DNA from: Sediminicola luteus | GTDB taxonomy: Bacteria > Bacteroidota > Bacteroidia > Flavobacteriales > Flavobacteriaceae | Direction: 5' to 3' | Assembly: GCF_002514735.1 (NCBI RefSeq) | Contig: NZ_NBWU01000001.1 | Coordinates: 1,116,001 to 1,180,000 of the forward strand | DNA: 64,000 bases | Shown: positions 1 to 10,700 of the stretch, piece after piece | Position numbering within the stretch: position 1 is the first letter of the stretch | Layout of the letters: the number at the start of each line of letters is the position of its first letter | Program-made: the position numbers and the translations under genes | The notes under the pieces: generated by a model | Seen by the model: the letters and a program-made list of their open reading frames with translations, nothing else | Told to the model about the DNA's origin: nothing | Database searches by the model: none

Positions 1-661
1 TGTCATCCGTGATAAAGTATATGAGGCTTTTTATAAGTTGGAATATCCGCATGATCAAATTACATCTTATGTTTTTGATGTGGTTCGTGCCGAGGTTCCA
101 AAAATGAAATTAGACGACGTGTTTGTTAAAAAAGATGATATTGCCATTGCTGTAAAAAGTGAACTACAGGAAGCCATGTTGGCCTACGGTTACGATATTA
201 TCAAAACCTTGGTAACCGATATTGATCCCGATTCCCAGGTAAAAGAAGCCATGAACCGAATCAATGCTTCGGAGCGTGAAAAAATCGCCGCACAATTCGA
301 AGGGGATGCCCAACGTATTCTTATCGTAGAAAAGGCCAAGGCCGAAGCCGAAAGTAAACGCTTACAAGGTCAGGGTATCGCCGACCAACGTAGGGAAATC
401 GCACGCGGACTAGAAGAATCGGTAGAGGTGTTGAACCGGGTAGGCATTAATTCGCAAGAGGCTTCTGCCTTGATCGTAGTTACCCAACATTACGATACCC
501 TGCAATCTATAGGTGAAGAAACCAATACCAATTTGATATTATTACCAAACAGTCCGCAAGCAGGTAGCGATATGCTGAATAATATGGTAGCCTCTTTTAC
601 GGCCAGTAACCAAATTGGTGAGGCCATGAAAAATTCTAAAAAAGAAAAAGGGGATAAATAA
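1..661 (+). CDS. SPFH/band-7 domain protein, 5' partial
   Basis: The reading frame is open from base 2 to the TAA at 659-661, so the gene starts upstream of the window. The visible 219 residues hold the end of an SPFH (band 7/prohibitin-like) domain, with the segment KDDIAIAVKSELQEAM and the turn TDIDPD typical of the HIR-like plant/bacterial subgroup. A long charged helix rich in Glu, Lys and Ala follows (ASEREKIAAQFEGDAQRI...), as in stomatin/flotillin-type membrane scaffold proteins. The N-terminal membrane anchor is not visible. Family proteins form oligomeric membrane microdomains. A strong terminator follows, so this is probably the last gene of its unit. Confidence 0.9.
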   Translation, partial: VIRDKVYEAFYKLEYPHDQITSYVFDVVRAEVPKMKLDDVFVKKDDIAIAVKSELQEAMLAYGYDIIKTLVTDIDPDSQVKEAMNRINASEREKIAAQFEGDAQRILIVEKAKAEAESKRLQGQGIADQRREIARGLEESVEVLNRVGINSQEASALIVVTQHYDTLQSIGEETNTNLILLPNSPQAGSDMLNNMVASFTASNQIGEAMKNSKKEKGDK

Positions 662-682
662 AATTACCTCCCTCCTATTTTC

Positions 683-715
683 AAAAATGTCCAGTATTCC
701 GCTGGACATTTTTTT
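683..715 (+). terminator. Intrinsic terminator after SPFH gene
   Basis: AAAAATGTCCAG and CTGGACATTTTT form a 12-bp stem around a 7-nt loop, followed by a T run, 22 bp after the SPFH stop codon. Confidence 0.9.
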
Positions 716-834
716 GTTTACTGATGAAATTCTGTGGTCTTCATGAAAAGCACGGTGGAACTTCCTTCCTTAACAAAATACTCCATTTAAGCCTCTTTCA
801 GTCCATTTGAGACCAATACATATACCATACGGTT

Positions 835-876
835 TAAAAAACGTAAAAGCCCCGCAAAACGTTTCTTTCGAGGCTA
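835..876 (-). terminator. Terminator of glnS
   Basis: Read on the minus strand, AGCCTCG and CGGGGCT pair over 7 bp with one G-U wobble and are followed by TTTTACGTTTTTT. It sits about 60 bp beyond the glnS stop codon. Confidence 0.7.
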
Positions 877-932
877 TATTGTATATTAAAAATTGATACT
901 TATTATTGGTTCGATTATTAAAATCTATTATC

Positions 933-2612
933 CTAGTTTTTAAGTTTTGCCCAAGTATCTCGAAGTCCTACCGTCTTATTAAAAACCAATTGGTCTTTTT
1001 TAGAATCGGTATCCAGAACAAAATAACCCATTCGTTGAAACTGGACTTGTTTGCCGATTTCGAGATCCAGAAGGGCAGGTTCGCAATATCCGGTTACGGT
1101 TTCCAAAGAATCCGGGTTAACGTAATCCATAAAATCAACCTCCTTATCACCATCTGGGTTTTCATGACTGAACAATCGGTCATAAATACGAACCTCGGCT
1201 TTTACGGCATGATCCGTGCTCACCCAATGTAAGGTTCCTTTTACTTTACGCAAACTCTCTGGTGTTCCACTACCACTCTTGCTTAAGGGGTCGTAGGTAC
1301 AATTTACTTGGGTTATATTACCTTCGGCATCCTTTTCACAGCTTTCGGCTTTAATAATATAGCCATTCTTTAAGCGTACCTCTCCCCCTAACTTTAAACG
1401 AAAGAACTTTCTATTGGCCTCCTCCCTAAAATCGGCCTTTTCAATAAATATTTCACGACTTAAAGGCAGCTTTCGGCTTCCAGCATCGGTATCTTCCGGA
1501 TTATTCTCGGCTTCCAACCATTCTGTTTCGCCTTCCGGATAATTGGTTATGACCACCTTTAAAGGATCTAAAACCGCCATATACCTATCGGCTACTTTGT
1601 TCAGGTGATCCCTTACATGAAATTCCAGCAAAGAAACATCTACTACATTCTCGCGCTTGGCAATTCCAATAGTATCGGCAAAATTACGGATGGCTTCTGG
1701 CGGATAGCCCCTTCTGCGCATACCACTAATGGTGGGCATACGCGGATCGTCCCATCCGGTGACCACACCGTCTTCGACCAAACGGGCCAACTTACGTTTG
1801 CTAACTACGGTATGGCTTAAATTCCTACGGGCAAACTCACGTTGTTTAGGTCGTAATTTATCAGAAGATACCAATTGGTTCAAAAACCAATCATACAACT
1901 CCCTATGCGGTAAAAATTCCAGGGTACATAAACTATGCGAAATCTGTTCTAGGTAATCACTTTCGCCATGAGTCCAATCGTACATGGGGTAAATACACCA
2001 ATCATTGCCCGTTCTATGATGCGATTTCTTTAAGATTCGATAAATTACGGGGTCGCGCATTAACATATTGGGCGATGCCATATCGATTTTGGCACGCAAT
2101 ACATAACTACCTTCGTCAAATTCCCCGGCTTTCATCCTACGGAAAAGATCTAGATTCTCTTCTACCGTGGTATTCCTAAACGGACTATTGGTACCAGCCT
2201 GGGTAGGGGTTCCTTTTTGGGCGGCCATTTCTTCAGATGATTGTCCGTCTACATAGGCTAAACCTTTGTTTATCAGTAACTCGGCCCAATCATATAATTG
2301 CTGAAAATAATCGGAGGCATAACACTCCCTATCCCATTCAAAGCCCAACCATTCTACATCCATTTTAATGGCATCTACGAATTCCTGCTCTTCCTTGGCC
2401 GGATTAGTATCGTCGAACCTAAGGTTCACAGGCGCCTTGTATCTAAGACCCAGACCAAAATTTAAACAAATGGAACTGGCATGGCCCACATGCAAATACC
2501 CATTGGGTTCGGGTGGAAAACGAAAACGTAAATCGGATGGGGTATACCCATTTTTCAGGTCGTCTTCGATGATATGCTCAATAAAATTCAGGGATTTTTC
2601 TTCCTTGTCCAT
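933..2612 (-). CDS. glnS: Glutaminyl-tRNA synthetase
   Basis: 559-aa class I aminoacyl-tRNA synthetase that charges tRNA-Gln in the cytoplasm. The HIGH motif appears as HVGH at residues 41-44 within FPPEPNGYLHVGH, and the KMSKS loop as VVSKRK near residue 270. PPEPNG is the GlnRS-type signature that separates it from GluRS. The C-terminal anticodon-binding beta-barrels are complete to TWAKLKN. Length is normal for the family. The ATG at 2610-2612 is preceded by a perfect -7 promoter box 18 bp upstream. It is transcribed alone, with its own terminator. Confidence 0.98.
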   Translation of the reverse strand: MDKEEKSLNFIEHIIEDDLKNGYTPSDLRFRFPPEPNGYLHVGHASSICLNFGLGLRYKAPVNLRFDDTNPAKEEQEFVDAIKMDVEWLGFEWDRECYASDYFQQLYDWAELLINKGLAYVDGQSSEEMAAQKGTPTQAGTNSPFRNTTVEENLDLFRRMKAGEFDEGSYVLRAKIDMASPNMLMRDPVIYRILKKSHHRTGNDWCIYPMYDWTHGESDYLEQISHSLCTLEFLPHRELYDWFLNQLVSSDKLRPKQREFARRNLSHTVVSKRKLARLVEDGVVTGWDDPRMPTISGMRRRGYPPEAIRNFADTIGIAKRENVVDVSLLEFHVRDHLNKVADRYMAVLDPLKVVITNYPEGETEWLEAENNPEDTDAGSRKLPLSREIFIEKADFREEANRKFFRLKLGGEVRLKNGYIIKAESCEKDAEGNITQVNCTYDPLSKSGSGTPESLRKVKGTLHWVSTDHAVKAEVRIYDRLFSHENPDGDKEVDFMDYVNPDSLETVTGYCEPALLDLEIGKQVQFQRMGYFVLDTDSKKDQLVFNKTVGLRDTWAKLKN

Positions 2613-2629
2613 GGCTAAAAATTACCCCG

Positions 2630-2637
2630 CAAAAGTA
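2630..2637 (-). promoter_or_regulatory. glnS -7 promoter box
   Basis: TACTTTTG on the minus strand is a perfect match to the Bacteroidota -7 consensus TAnnTTTG and ends 18 bp before the glnS ATG. Confidence 0.65.
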
Positions 2638-2755
2638 GAAAAAAAGTAGGGTACCCTAACCTTGACCTTGCAATAATCCCATTTCACAACAAAAAAAGCC
2701 TTTACGACAACATAGAGTTGATCCACCTACAATTAAAAGCCAAATTTGTTGTTGA

Positions 2756-2788
2756 TAATTTTGTTGATAAAAAGGTTTCAGACCTTTT
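2756..2788 (+). promoter_or_regulatory. Promoter box and leader hairpin of the Ig-like gene
   Basis: TAATTTTG at 2756-2763 is a perfect -7 box. Just downstream, AAAAGGT (2770-2776) and ACCTTTT (2782-2788) form a 7-bp hairpin in the predicted leader, ending in T residues. The first ATG that yields a signal peptide follows at 2832. The hairpin could act as an attenuator; that is inference. Confidence 0.45.
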
Positions 2789-2831
2789 CGTATCCCACGA
2801 TCTTCGACGAAAAGCAAAACCAAAAGTTGCA

Positions 2832-5087
2832 ATGCCATACCCAAAAAACGCACATTTCGGCCTCCTACTAGCCTTGTTTATAGGGTGTTTGGGCAATTCA
2901 TGGGCACAGACCCTGAATGCACCGACTCCGGCCGACAATCCCAACCTACCAGGTAATTCACCTTGGTCCGCGGCCTGTGCCTCCGCTAGTTTTAACGAAT
3001 ATTTTATGGACTTTAGCTGGAGTACGCCTCTGGTAAATTCCAATAATGAATTCATTTTAGAGCTATCAGACGCTACGGGTGACTTTAGCAGTGCCACGGA
3101 ATTGGCCAAAGTTAGTGATGATAATCTAGACTTGGCCGTTTCATTTTCCTTTGCCGTACCCAATACGGTGCGCGGCAGTGGTTACAAGTTCCGGGTACGG
3201 TCTACTAGTCCGGCCATTACTGGCCCTGAAACTGCTGCTTTTAACGTCTATTTTATGGACTTTACCTCTTCCATATTGATTAGTGAAGACGCCAGTGGCG
3301 TCATTCCCCCAGGAGGAGAACTCCAAATATGTGATGGCAATGCCGTAACCATTGGCGCCCATAATGTGCCCAATGCCGATACCTATACCTACCGTTGGAC
3401 ACGAAGCGGTACGGTACTTGCCGAAACCGGCCCTAGTATTACCGTATCTCAAACCGGCATGTATATGGTTGAAATCGATTACGGACCTGTATGTTCGGGT
3501 TCGGCCAACACCCTATCCAATTCAATAACCGTAACCAATGGAAGTACAATCGGTATCGCCATTAACCCGCCAGCCAATACGGCTTTATGTAGCGGGGAAA
3601 CCCAAGTACTCGAAGCCAATGTATCGGGACAAGGACTAAGCTATACCTGGAAAAAAGATGGAACTACCGTTGCTGGCCCAACCGTAGATGCCCATACCTA
3701 TACCGTAGACGCCTCAAATACGGGCTTTGCGGGTGATTATACCGTAGAAATATCAGGGGCTGGCGCCTGTCGCGAAGAATCGGCAGCAGTTACTATAACC
3801 AATACCGGAGATTTCGATATTAGTTTAAACCAAGGTACCCAACTCTCCTTATTACCCGGAGATTCGGTCAATTTAGGGGTAACTACCACGGCAGCTTCCC
3901 CAACTTATCAATGGTACCGAAACAACATCATCATAACAGGGGCCACAAATGCAAATTTTGATGCCACACAAGCCGGAGATTATTTCGTTAGGGTAGGTAC
4001 CAGTGGCGGGGCTTGTGCCAGTGCTACGAAAGATTCTGAAGTAATGACGGTGAGTTTACCCGCTTCTTTTGATATTACCATTGCCTACAACGGAAACTTT
4101 ACCAACTGTGTCAGTAGCGATGCCACTTTAGAAATAAGCCTGATAGAAGCCGTAGACGGTAGTGGTACACCTAGTGATGTTACCAGTCAAATGCAATCCC
4201 AGTTCAGCTATCAATGGCAAAAAGATGGGGTTAATGTCGCTGGGGCCACCAATGCAACGCATACCGTATCTGATGCCGCCGATAACGGCGACTATAGGGT
4301 AGTGGCCACCTTAGACAGTTTTACACCCCAGTCAAACACCTTGGGCGTGGCCTTAGGCAGTGGCCAAACTTTGACCATAACAGCTACCAGTACGGTTTTA
4401 TGTGAAGGCGGTGATGCCATTACTTTAAGTACCGATACCGCTCTAGGCGGAAAGACCTTTGGTTGGTTCCGCGATGGTACCCAAGTAGATGCCTCTAGCC
4501 CCAATTACAGCCCTACAGAACCCGGTACCTATACGCTACGTATTACCGAAGACAGCTGTACGGTTGATAGCAACGAAGTAGTTATAACCAACTTTGACGA
4601 TAGCCAAGTTACTTTAGATTCAGATACTAATGTCGTTATTCTAGAAGGTAGTTCACAAACCGTTACCGCAAGCGGGGCAGATAGTTATGCCTGGTTTAAC
4701 AGTGCCAACGAACAAATTTCCAATGGTCCCAGTGTTACCCTTAGTCTAGAAGGCGATTACCGTATGGTGGCCACCTCGGGCAGTTGTACCGTAACAAGAA
4801 ACCTAACGGTATCTTTTAGGGATACCTTTGGCATTCCGAATGTGATTACAGCCAATGGCGACGGATTGAATGACCAATGGATCTTACCCAATAGCTATGC
4901 CAACGATCCCGATGTTACCGTAATCATTTACAACCATTTGGGTGACGAGGTATTGAACCAAAACGATTATCAAAACGACTGGCCCTCGTCCAGTACTGCA
5001 TTCCCAAAACAGAATATGGTATTCTATTATACCATTAAAAACACAACCGAGACCCTTAAAAAAGGTACCATAACCGTAATTAGATAA
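2832..5087 (+). CDS. Ig-like surface protein with T9SS type-B sorting domain
   Basis: 751-aa secreted protein. The ATG at 2832 is chosen because it starts a clean signal peptide (MPYPKNAHFGLLLALFIGC...SWAQ); the frame extends 38 codons upstream without one. Residues about 30-660 are repeated Ig/PKD-like beta modules, each with YxWxxxG/YQWxK and GxYxVxV strands and paired cysteines. Residues about 665-751 form a gliding-motility-associated (CHU_C, type-B) C-terminal domain: NVITANGDGLNDQW, then VIIYNHLGDEV, then a final FYYTI strand. Such domains direct export by the type IX system through the outer membrane. The stop overlaps the next start by one base (TAATG), so it is translationally coupled to a PorP/SprF partner. 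Ligand unknown. Confidence 0.88.
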   Translation: MPYPKNAHFGLLLALFIGCLGNSWAQTLNAPTPADNPNLPGNSPWSAACASASFNEYFMDFSWSTPLVNSNNEFILELSDATGDFSSATELAKVSDDNLDLAVSFSFAVPNTVRGSGYKFRVRSTSPAITGPETAAFNVYFMDFTSSILISEDASGVIPPGGELQICDGNAVTIGAHNVPNADTYTYRWTRSGTVLAETGPSITVSQTGMYMVEIDYGPVCSGSANTLSNSITVTNGSTIGIAINPPANTALCSGETQVLEANVSGQGLSYTWKKDGTTVAGPTVDAHTYTVDASNTGFAGDYTVEISGAGACREESAAVTITNTGDFDISLNQGTQLSLLPGDSVNLGVTTTAASPTYQWYRNNIIITGATNANFDATQAGDYFVRVGTSGGACASATKDSEVMTVSLPASFDITIAYNGNFTNCVSSDATLEISLIEAVDGSGTPSDVTSQMQSQFSYQWQKDGVNVAGATNATHTVSDAADNGDYRVVATLDSFTPQSNTLGVALGSGQTLTITATSTVLCEGGDAITLSTDTALGGKTFGWFRDGTQVDASSPNYSPTEPGTYTLRITEDSCTVDSNEVVITNFDDSQVTLDSDTNVVILEGSSQTVTASGADSYAWFNSANEQISNGPSVTLSLEGDYRMVATSGSCTVTRNLTVSFRDTFGIPNVITANGDGLNDQWILPNSYANDPDVTVIIYNHLGDEVLNQNDYQNDWPSSSTAFPKQNMVFYYTIKNTTETLKKGTITVIR

Positions 5088-7165
5088 TGAAGTTCCCAAG
5101 TCCATATAGCGTACTCCTGTGCTTATTTTTCGCGCTAGGCCTTAATTTGGCCGGGGCCCAGGAAGAAAACCCGTTCGTACCCTACGACGTACCCTCACAG
5201 AACCTGCTAAAATTCAACAGGTTCTTGATCAATCCCACCTTTTCCACGGTACGGGAAGACAAGTCGTATATAAACCTATTCCACCGTAACCAATCGACAT
5301 CCTTCAAAGACAATAACCAGACCTATTTTCTAAGTTATAGTGGTCGTATCGGTGATAGATCTGGTTTGGGTCTTAGCCTGTATACCCAACGCGAAGGTGT
5401 ACTGAACAACTATGGGGTATTGGCCAATTACGCCTATGGCATAAAACTGAACGATAAAAGTAATTTTACCTTTGGTGCCAATGTCTCTTATTACAACAGT
5501 GGCTTAGACCAAAATAGGGTAAACACAATTGAGGACGATCCTTTCCTCAGTAATTTTGAGGATCAAAACCTATTGTCTTTCCAACCCGGTTTCAATATCT
5601 CCTACGGAAAATTCGATTTCGGGGTTTTTGCAGAAAACCTGCTAGACTACAACCTTAAGACCAGCGAAATGGCCACCGAATTTGCAGACAAAACCTATTC
5701 GGCCCATTTGCAATATACCCATCAGTTTGATAACGGAAGCGGTATTATGGAAGGAGCCCGCTTAATGCCCCTAGCCCGCGTTAGAAAAGTAGGCGACGAA
5801 GATGTGGTATTGGGTGGAAGCCTTATTCTAGACCTACCTAAACTCGGTTGGGTACAAGGGGGTTATGATAGCTTTTATGGCGCCGCTGCAGGCGTTGGTT
5901 TTAACCTAGGAAAACGCCTTTCGTTAGGGTATACCATGGAAAAAGGTCTGGGTAGTAATTTCGATAATTTCGGAGTTACCCACGAAATATCTTTTGCGTA
6001 CTCCTTTACCCCAACCCTTACCGAAGACCGCGTAATGTTGGAAGAACAACAAGAAGAGCAATTGGCCCAAACCGAGGAAATCAAAGAAGAACTTACCGAC
6101 AAAGACCTACGTATACAAGAACTCGAAGAAGCCTTGGCGAGTACGAATTCTTTGTTAGATGAGCATATCTTAAAACAAGACTCTATTGAAAACAGCCGAA
6201 ATTCTGATTTAGAGCGTCGTTTTGAACAGATTATGCGTATGGTACGTGCCGAAACCGGGGGCAATCGACCCGATCTAGAGGAAAAAGCACGTCAGATGTA
6301 TTATGTGAACAATGACAAATCTGGAAGTTCACTTACACCTCAGCCCAATAGTAATGCAGGTATACCTGAAACGGAAAATCTAAGCAGTATACTCAAGGAA
6401 AACAATACGGCCGTAACTACTAACCGTAACGCCCTTAAAAAGACCAAAACCCAAACTCAAGACCGTACGGCCACCTCTGGTATTAAAAGACGAAAATTCA
6501 AAAACTTAGACGGGGTTGCCGAAGGTTATTATGTAGTGGCCAATGTGTACAAAGGCAAACAATACATGAATAAGTTCATGGATAAAATGCGTGCCCAAGG
6601 CTTTGAAGCCGACTATATTGACAATACCAACAACGGACTCAAATACGTATACCTAGATAAGTTCGATAATTACCAAGACGCACTATCGGCCGCCGAAAGC
6701 CAATTGAATGGTAACTATGGCGATAAACTTTGGATCATGGAAGTCGGTACCTCCAATACCCGCTACGCCGAGGAAGCTTATGCCGCCAATACCGATAAAC
6801 TCAAAACTAAAGCCGCTTCGTACGATACCGACAATCTTCAAAAAAATGTGGTTAGCCGCGATAAGGTAGCCGTTCAAAAGCGACCTGTGGCCACCCCAAT
6901 GGAACTCGATGGGGTAGCTTCCGGCTTCTATATTATTGCGAACGTTTTCGCCAATCCGCGTAATGCGAACCGCTTTGTTAAGGTATTGAACCAACAAGGA
7001 TTAAGTGCTTCGTACTTTATCAATCCAAAGAACAACTACCGCTACGTTTACATTAAAAAACATGAAAGTTGGAATAACGCCTTAATGTCATACTACTCCA
7101 AACTGAACAATAGTTATGACCAAGATATGTGGATCATGCGCGTTACCTCCGATCATATAGTCTAA
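5087..7165 (+). CDS. PorP/SprF-family T9SS membrane protein with coiled coil and two SPOR-like repeats
   Basis: 692 aa. Signal peptide at 1-25 (ends AGAQ). Residues about 30-310 resemble PorP/SprF outer-membrane beta-barrel proteins: LLKFNRFLINPTFS, YSGRIGDRSGLGLSLY and alternating strand patterns to a terminal SFAYSF. Residues about 315-390 are a strongly charged coiled coil (LEEQQEEQLAQTEEIKEEL...). A polar linker follows, then two related SPOR-like modules at about 474-555 (GVAEGYYVVANVY...LWIMEV) and 607-690 (GVASGFYIIANVF...MWIMRV). PorP/SprF proteins are needed for secretion or anchoring of type-B CTD cargo, and the upstream gene is such a cargo. The SPOR-like part suggests periplasmic peptidoglycan contact (inference). 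Confidence 0.85.
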   Translation: MKFPSPYSVLLCLFFALGLNLAGAQEENPFVPYDVPSQNLLKFNRFLINPTFSTVREDKSYINLFHRNQSTSFKDNNQTYFLSYSGRIGDRSGLGLSLYTQREGVLNNYGVLANYAYGIKLNDKSNFTFGANVSYYNSGLDQNRVNTIEDDPFLSNFEDQNLLSFQPGFNISYGKFDFGVFAENLLDYNLKTSEMATEFADKTYSAHLQYTHQFDNGSGIMEGARLMPLARVRKVGDEDVVLGGSLILDLPKLGWVQGGYDSFYGAAAGVGFNLGKRLSLGYTMEKGLGSNFDNFGVTHEISFAYSFTPTLTEDRVMLEEQQEEQLAQTEEIKEELTDKDLRIQELEEALASTNSLLDEHILKQDSIENSRNSDLERRFEQIMRMVRAETGGNRPDLEEKARQMYYVNNDKSGSSLTPQPNSNAGIPETENLSSILKENNTAVTTNRNALKKTKTQTQDRTATSGIKRRKFKNLDGVAEGYYVVANVYKGKQYMNKFMDKMRAQGFEADYIDNTNNGLKYVYLDKFDNYQDALSAAESQLNGNYGDKLWIMEVGTSNTRYAEEAYAANTDKLKTKAASYDTDNLQKNVVSRDKVAVQKRPVATPMELDGVASGFYIIANVFANPRNANRFVKVLNQQGLSASYFINPKNNYRYVYIKKHESWNNALMSYYSKLNNSYDQDMWIMRVTSDHIV

Positions 7166-7191
7166 AACCAAACTAAACCCTACATAGCCCC

Positions 7192-7228
7192 AAACGCTAA
7201 GGTTCTAAATAACCTTGGCGTTTTTTTT
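7192..7228 (+). terminator. Terminator after PorP/SprF gene
   Basis: AAACGCTAAGGTT pairs with AACCTTGGCGTTT around a 6-nt loop and runs into eight T residues, 27 bp after the stop codon. It separates the two-gene operon from the giant adhesin. Confidence 0.92.
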
Positions 7229-7727
7229 GTGACGCCATTAATTAATATTCCAATTGGTATTTTAGTAAATACGAAGCACTGATATAACATACTTTTAAAA
7301 ACCAGTACGATACACCTCAGCCATCAACTAAATGCCACCTAAACGTAAAATCGTTAACATGGCATAGAAACGAAATTGGCCAACGACTTCCTTGGGTATA
7401 CCTTCCCAATATCAATTTAGTTACCGTTGAAAACAGATAACTCGTCTTTTTAATCATAGCTCCAGGCTATCACAATCCCCATTAAAACCTTTTTCATAGG
7501 TATCTAACCCACAAAATATCACCGACCAAATACATGGATAAATCGATTATAATATAAGTTATTTCCTACTAAACCACAAAGATCAGCAGCTTTACAACAC
7601 TGAGGTTTTTTCCTACAACATAAGATTTTACGTACAAATTCTAAATACCATTTTTGCTTTACCCGAAACTTTGACCGGTACCAACAGGTTTAACACACCG
7701 GTCTTTTGACCGCATAACCAAGCATTA
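7229..7727 (+). promoter_or_regulatory. 500-bp leader region of the giant adhesin with a 5'-UTR hairpin
   Basis: No gene is visible in this AT-rich stretch. A near-consensus -7 box (CATTTTTG, one mismatch) lies at 7649-7656. Downstream, GACCGGT (7673-7679) and ACCGGTC (7697-7703) form a perfect 7-bp hairpin with a 17-nt loop, followed by TTTTG, 25 bp before the ATG. A further GACCG lies at 7708-7712. The hairpin would be in the mRNA leader and could control expression of the very long gene; this is inferred from position. Confidence 0.4.
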
Positions 7728-10700
7728 ATGATGAATCCCATTTCTACAGTACTCCGACAAAAATGCCACATCATTCTTAAAAAGACCCATTATCATAGGG
7801 GTAAACCTATGCAATTGGGACTTTTCTTTTTTCTATGGATAAGTACTTTATTATTTACATCCCTTTGGGCACAACAAGTAAACGGTTATGCCAAAGTAGA
7901 CGGCATATCGGCCCAAACCCTTTTTGTTTCTTCGGTCGATGAAACCTTTGACACCTTCGAAGACGGGGAAACCATTCTTATAATCCAAACCCAAGACGAT
8001 GTTATAGGTACCAACACCAATAACGATGTCAATTTCGGGGATTTAGCTGATATACAATCCGCCGGATTATTTGAATTTGTGACCATTGCAACCCATACCG
8101 AAACCGGGGGATTACCACAAAGTATAACACTAAGTAGTCCGTTACTAAACAACTATAATACCGGGCCTAACAGTACATTACAGATAGTTACTTTCCCAAA
8201 CCTAGGGAACAATTATACCACCACCGCCAATATTACAGCCCAAGCCTGGGATGGCGACAAAGGGGGTATTGTAGCCTTCGAGGTAGGAACCCTAAACCTG
8301 GCCCATAATATAGACGTAAGTGTTCAAGGCTTTCGGGGAGCCATGCCAAATTCTGGATCTAGCTCCTTTTGTCAACCATCAGTATATATTACCACCACAG
8401 GCGCCATTATTGCCGATAAAGGTGAAGGCATCTACAAAGATACCGACCCGAATTTCGCTGCCGGTAGGGCCAAAATTCTCACCGGTGGCGGTGGGGGTAG
8501 TAGCCATAATGGTGGTGGCGGTGGCGGTGGCAATTTTACCGCAGGAGGCCCTTCCGGCCCTGGGTGGAGTTGTGGAACACAACATGCCGGAGGACACGGT
8601 GGTATAGGTTTGACTAACCAATATACCAACACACCTACCAAATTATTCTTTGGCGGTGGCGCGGGCGCCGGGGAAGATAATAACCTGCAAAGTGGGACAC
8701 CTGGTAATGGTGGGGGCATCATTTACGTGAAAGCAGAGTCCATTATAACCCCTAACGGATGCACCGGCGGACAAATATTAGCCGATGGCGGACATTCTAC
8801 AAACCACGGGAATGATGGCCAAGCCGGGGGGGGTGCCGGGGGTACAATAGTTTTAGATGTAAGAAATTGGACAATTAATGCCGTTTGCCCCATGACCATT
8901 AGCGCGTCTGGGGGTAATGGTGGCCACGTTTTATCGGGTGCCAAACATGGTGGTGGTGGCGGTGGGGGCTTAGGAGCCCTATATTTTGCCTATGATCCAC
9001 CCCCAACCAATACCATAATTCGAAATGAACCTGGCGCGGGAGGTCTTAATTGCGCCACTAGTAGTTGTGATAGTGCTGAGTCGGGTGTTGATGGTAACGG
9101 ATTATTCACCAATTATAAACAAGGGCCAGCGGCTATACCTGGAGCGGCCTTATGGGTAAAAGCAAATCAAACCAATTCATTAACCTTAATCGGAAATGAA
9201 GTAAACTCATGGGCCGATGTTAGTGGCAATACCAGTATCACCACACAAGCTTCAACGGCTCCTTCTAACCTTATTACCTTACAGCAAAATGTGGTAAACT
9301 TTAACCCTTCGGTCCAATTTATGGAAGGCCACACCGGCTTGTTGGGCCATGCCCCGGCTAACAATTGGGATGGAGAATTAACCGCCTATATCATTGCGCT
9401 CAATACCTCACATAACAACCATGTTCATCCCTATTATACGGTGTTCTCGAGTGATCGTAAAGAATTCTACTCAAATTCAAACCTCGGATATCATTTAGAT
9501 TCCAATGGGATGGTACCAGCTGTGACACCTGCAGCAGCTACTACCGAACCTTCTGTGGTTAGTTTAACTTATATCGGGGGAAATTCTACGGGTGCTGCCT
9601 TGAACGGATCCGGAGGTTTTACCAATAATGCCAATTTAATTACAACTACCCTTGGTAATAACATAATGGCCGCCAGTGGTGATTTTGGTATCGGTAAATA
9701 CACGGCCGGTAATGTTTTTCAAGAAAGAAATTTTATTGGGGACATCCTCGAAATAATCGTTTACCCACAGAACCACCTCAACCAGAATGATTCCAGGTTA
9801 TCCATTTCATCTTATTTAGCTCTTAAATATGGTATAACCTTAGACCAAACCAACGCTCAAAACTATGTAAGTAGTAATGAAAATGTCTTTATGTGGAATG
9901 CTACCCAGGCCGGGAATTATAACCATGATATTTTCGGTATAGGCCGCGATGATAATTCAGAATTACATCAAAAAATATCGAAATCGGTAAATAGTTGTAC
10001 CATTTTAACGGCCTCGACTTCAACTGATTTTACAAATCCCAACCAAGAGGCTTCCCGTACAAATGTAGGTACACCAGGAACCGATGATCTTGTCTTCGCT
10101 ACTTTTGCAAATAATGGAGATGACATTTCATTCCAAACCAATGAATTGCCAGCAAGTAGACCCCCCCATTATAACGTACGTATTGGCAGGGAATGGCAGG
10201 TACAAAAAACAAATTTCTCACAAGAAATTCATTTACAATTTGATGGTTTTGATACGCAATGGAGTGTATTCGTATCTAACAACCCAAACTTTTCTACAAC
10301 CCATTATACGGCACCTTTAGATGCCAACGGAAGGGTGAATATATCACATGCCAATCTACCCGACGGTGCTTATATCACCCTCGCCGGATTTAGTGCAAGC
10401 CTTGATGGTAGCGAAACCCACGATCTTCAAATTTGTGGATCCGACCTACTACTACAGGCCGAAACTGGGTACACCAATTATGAGTGGTTTCAAGATCAAA
10501 ACGGAAACAATCAAATTGATGGCAGCGACAGCCCGCTAAACGACGGTGACCCAGACAACGATGCCAGTACCATGACCGTTACCAATGCCGGTACGTATAT
10601 GGTTCGAAAATCGAATGGGGCCGGTTGTGCCACCTTCTTAGAAATATTCAATGTTACCCCTTTCGATAATACCACCGACCTCATCGTAGATTACCTTAGG

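Noticed and set aside
906-1232. 108-aa plus-strand ORF inside glnS
   Set aside because: It lies antisense to a fully conserved gene and has no protein-like motifs.
2748-2771. Two TGTTGATAA motifs resembling DnaA boxes
   Set aside because: Each has one mismatch and they overlap a promoter box in a short spacer; there is no perfect box and no AT-rich unwinding tract.
8480-8980. Repetitive GGT/GGC runs that could suggest a CRISPR or VNTR
   Set aside because: They are in frame and encode polyglycine; no spacer-repeat regularity.
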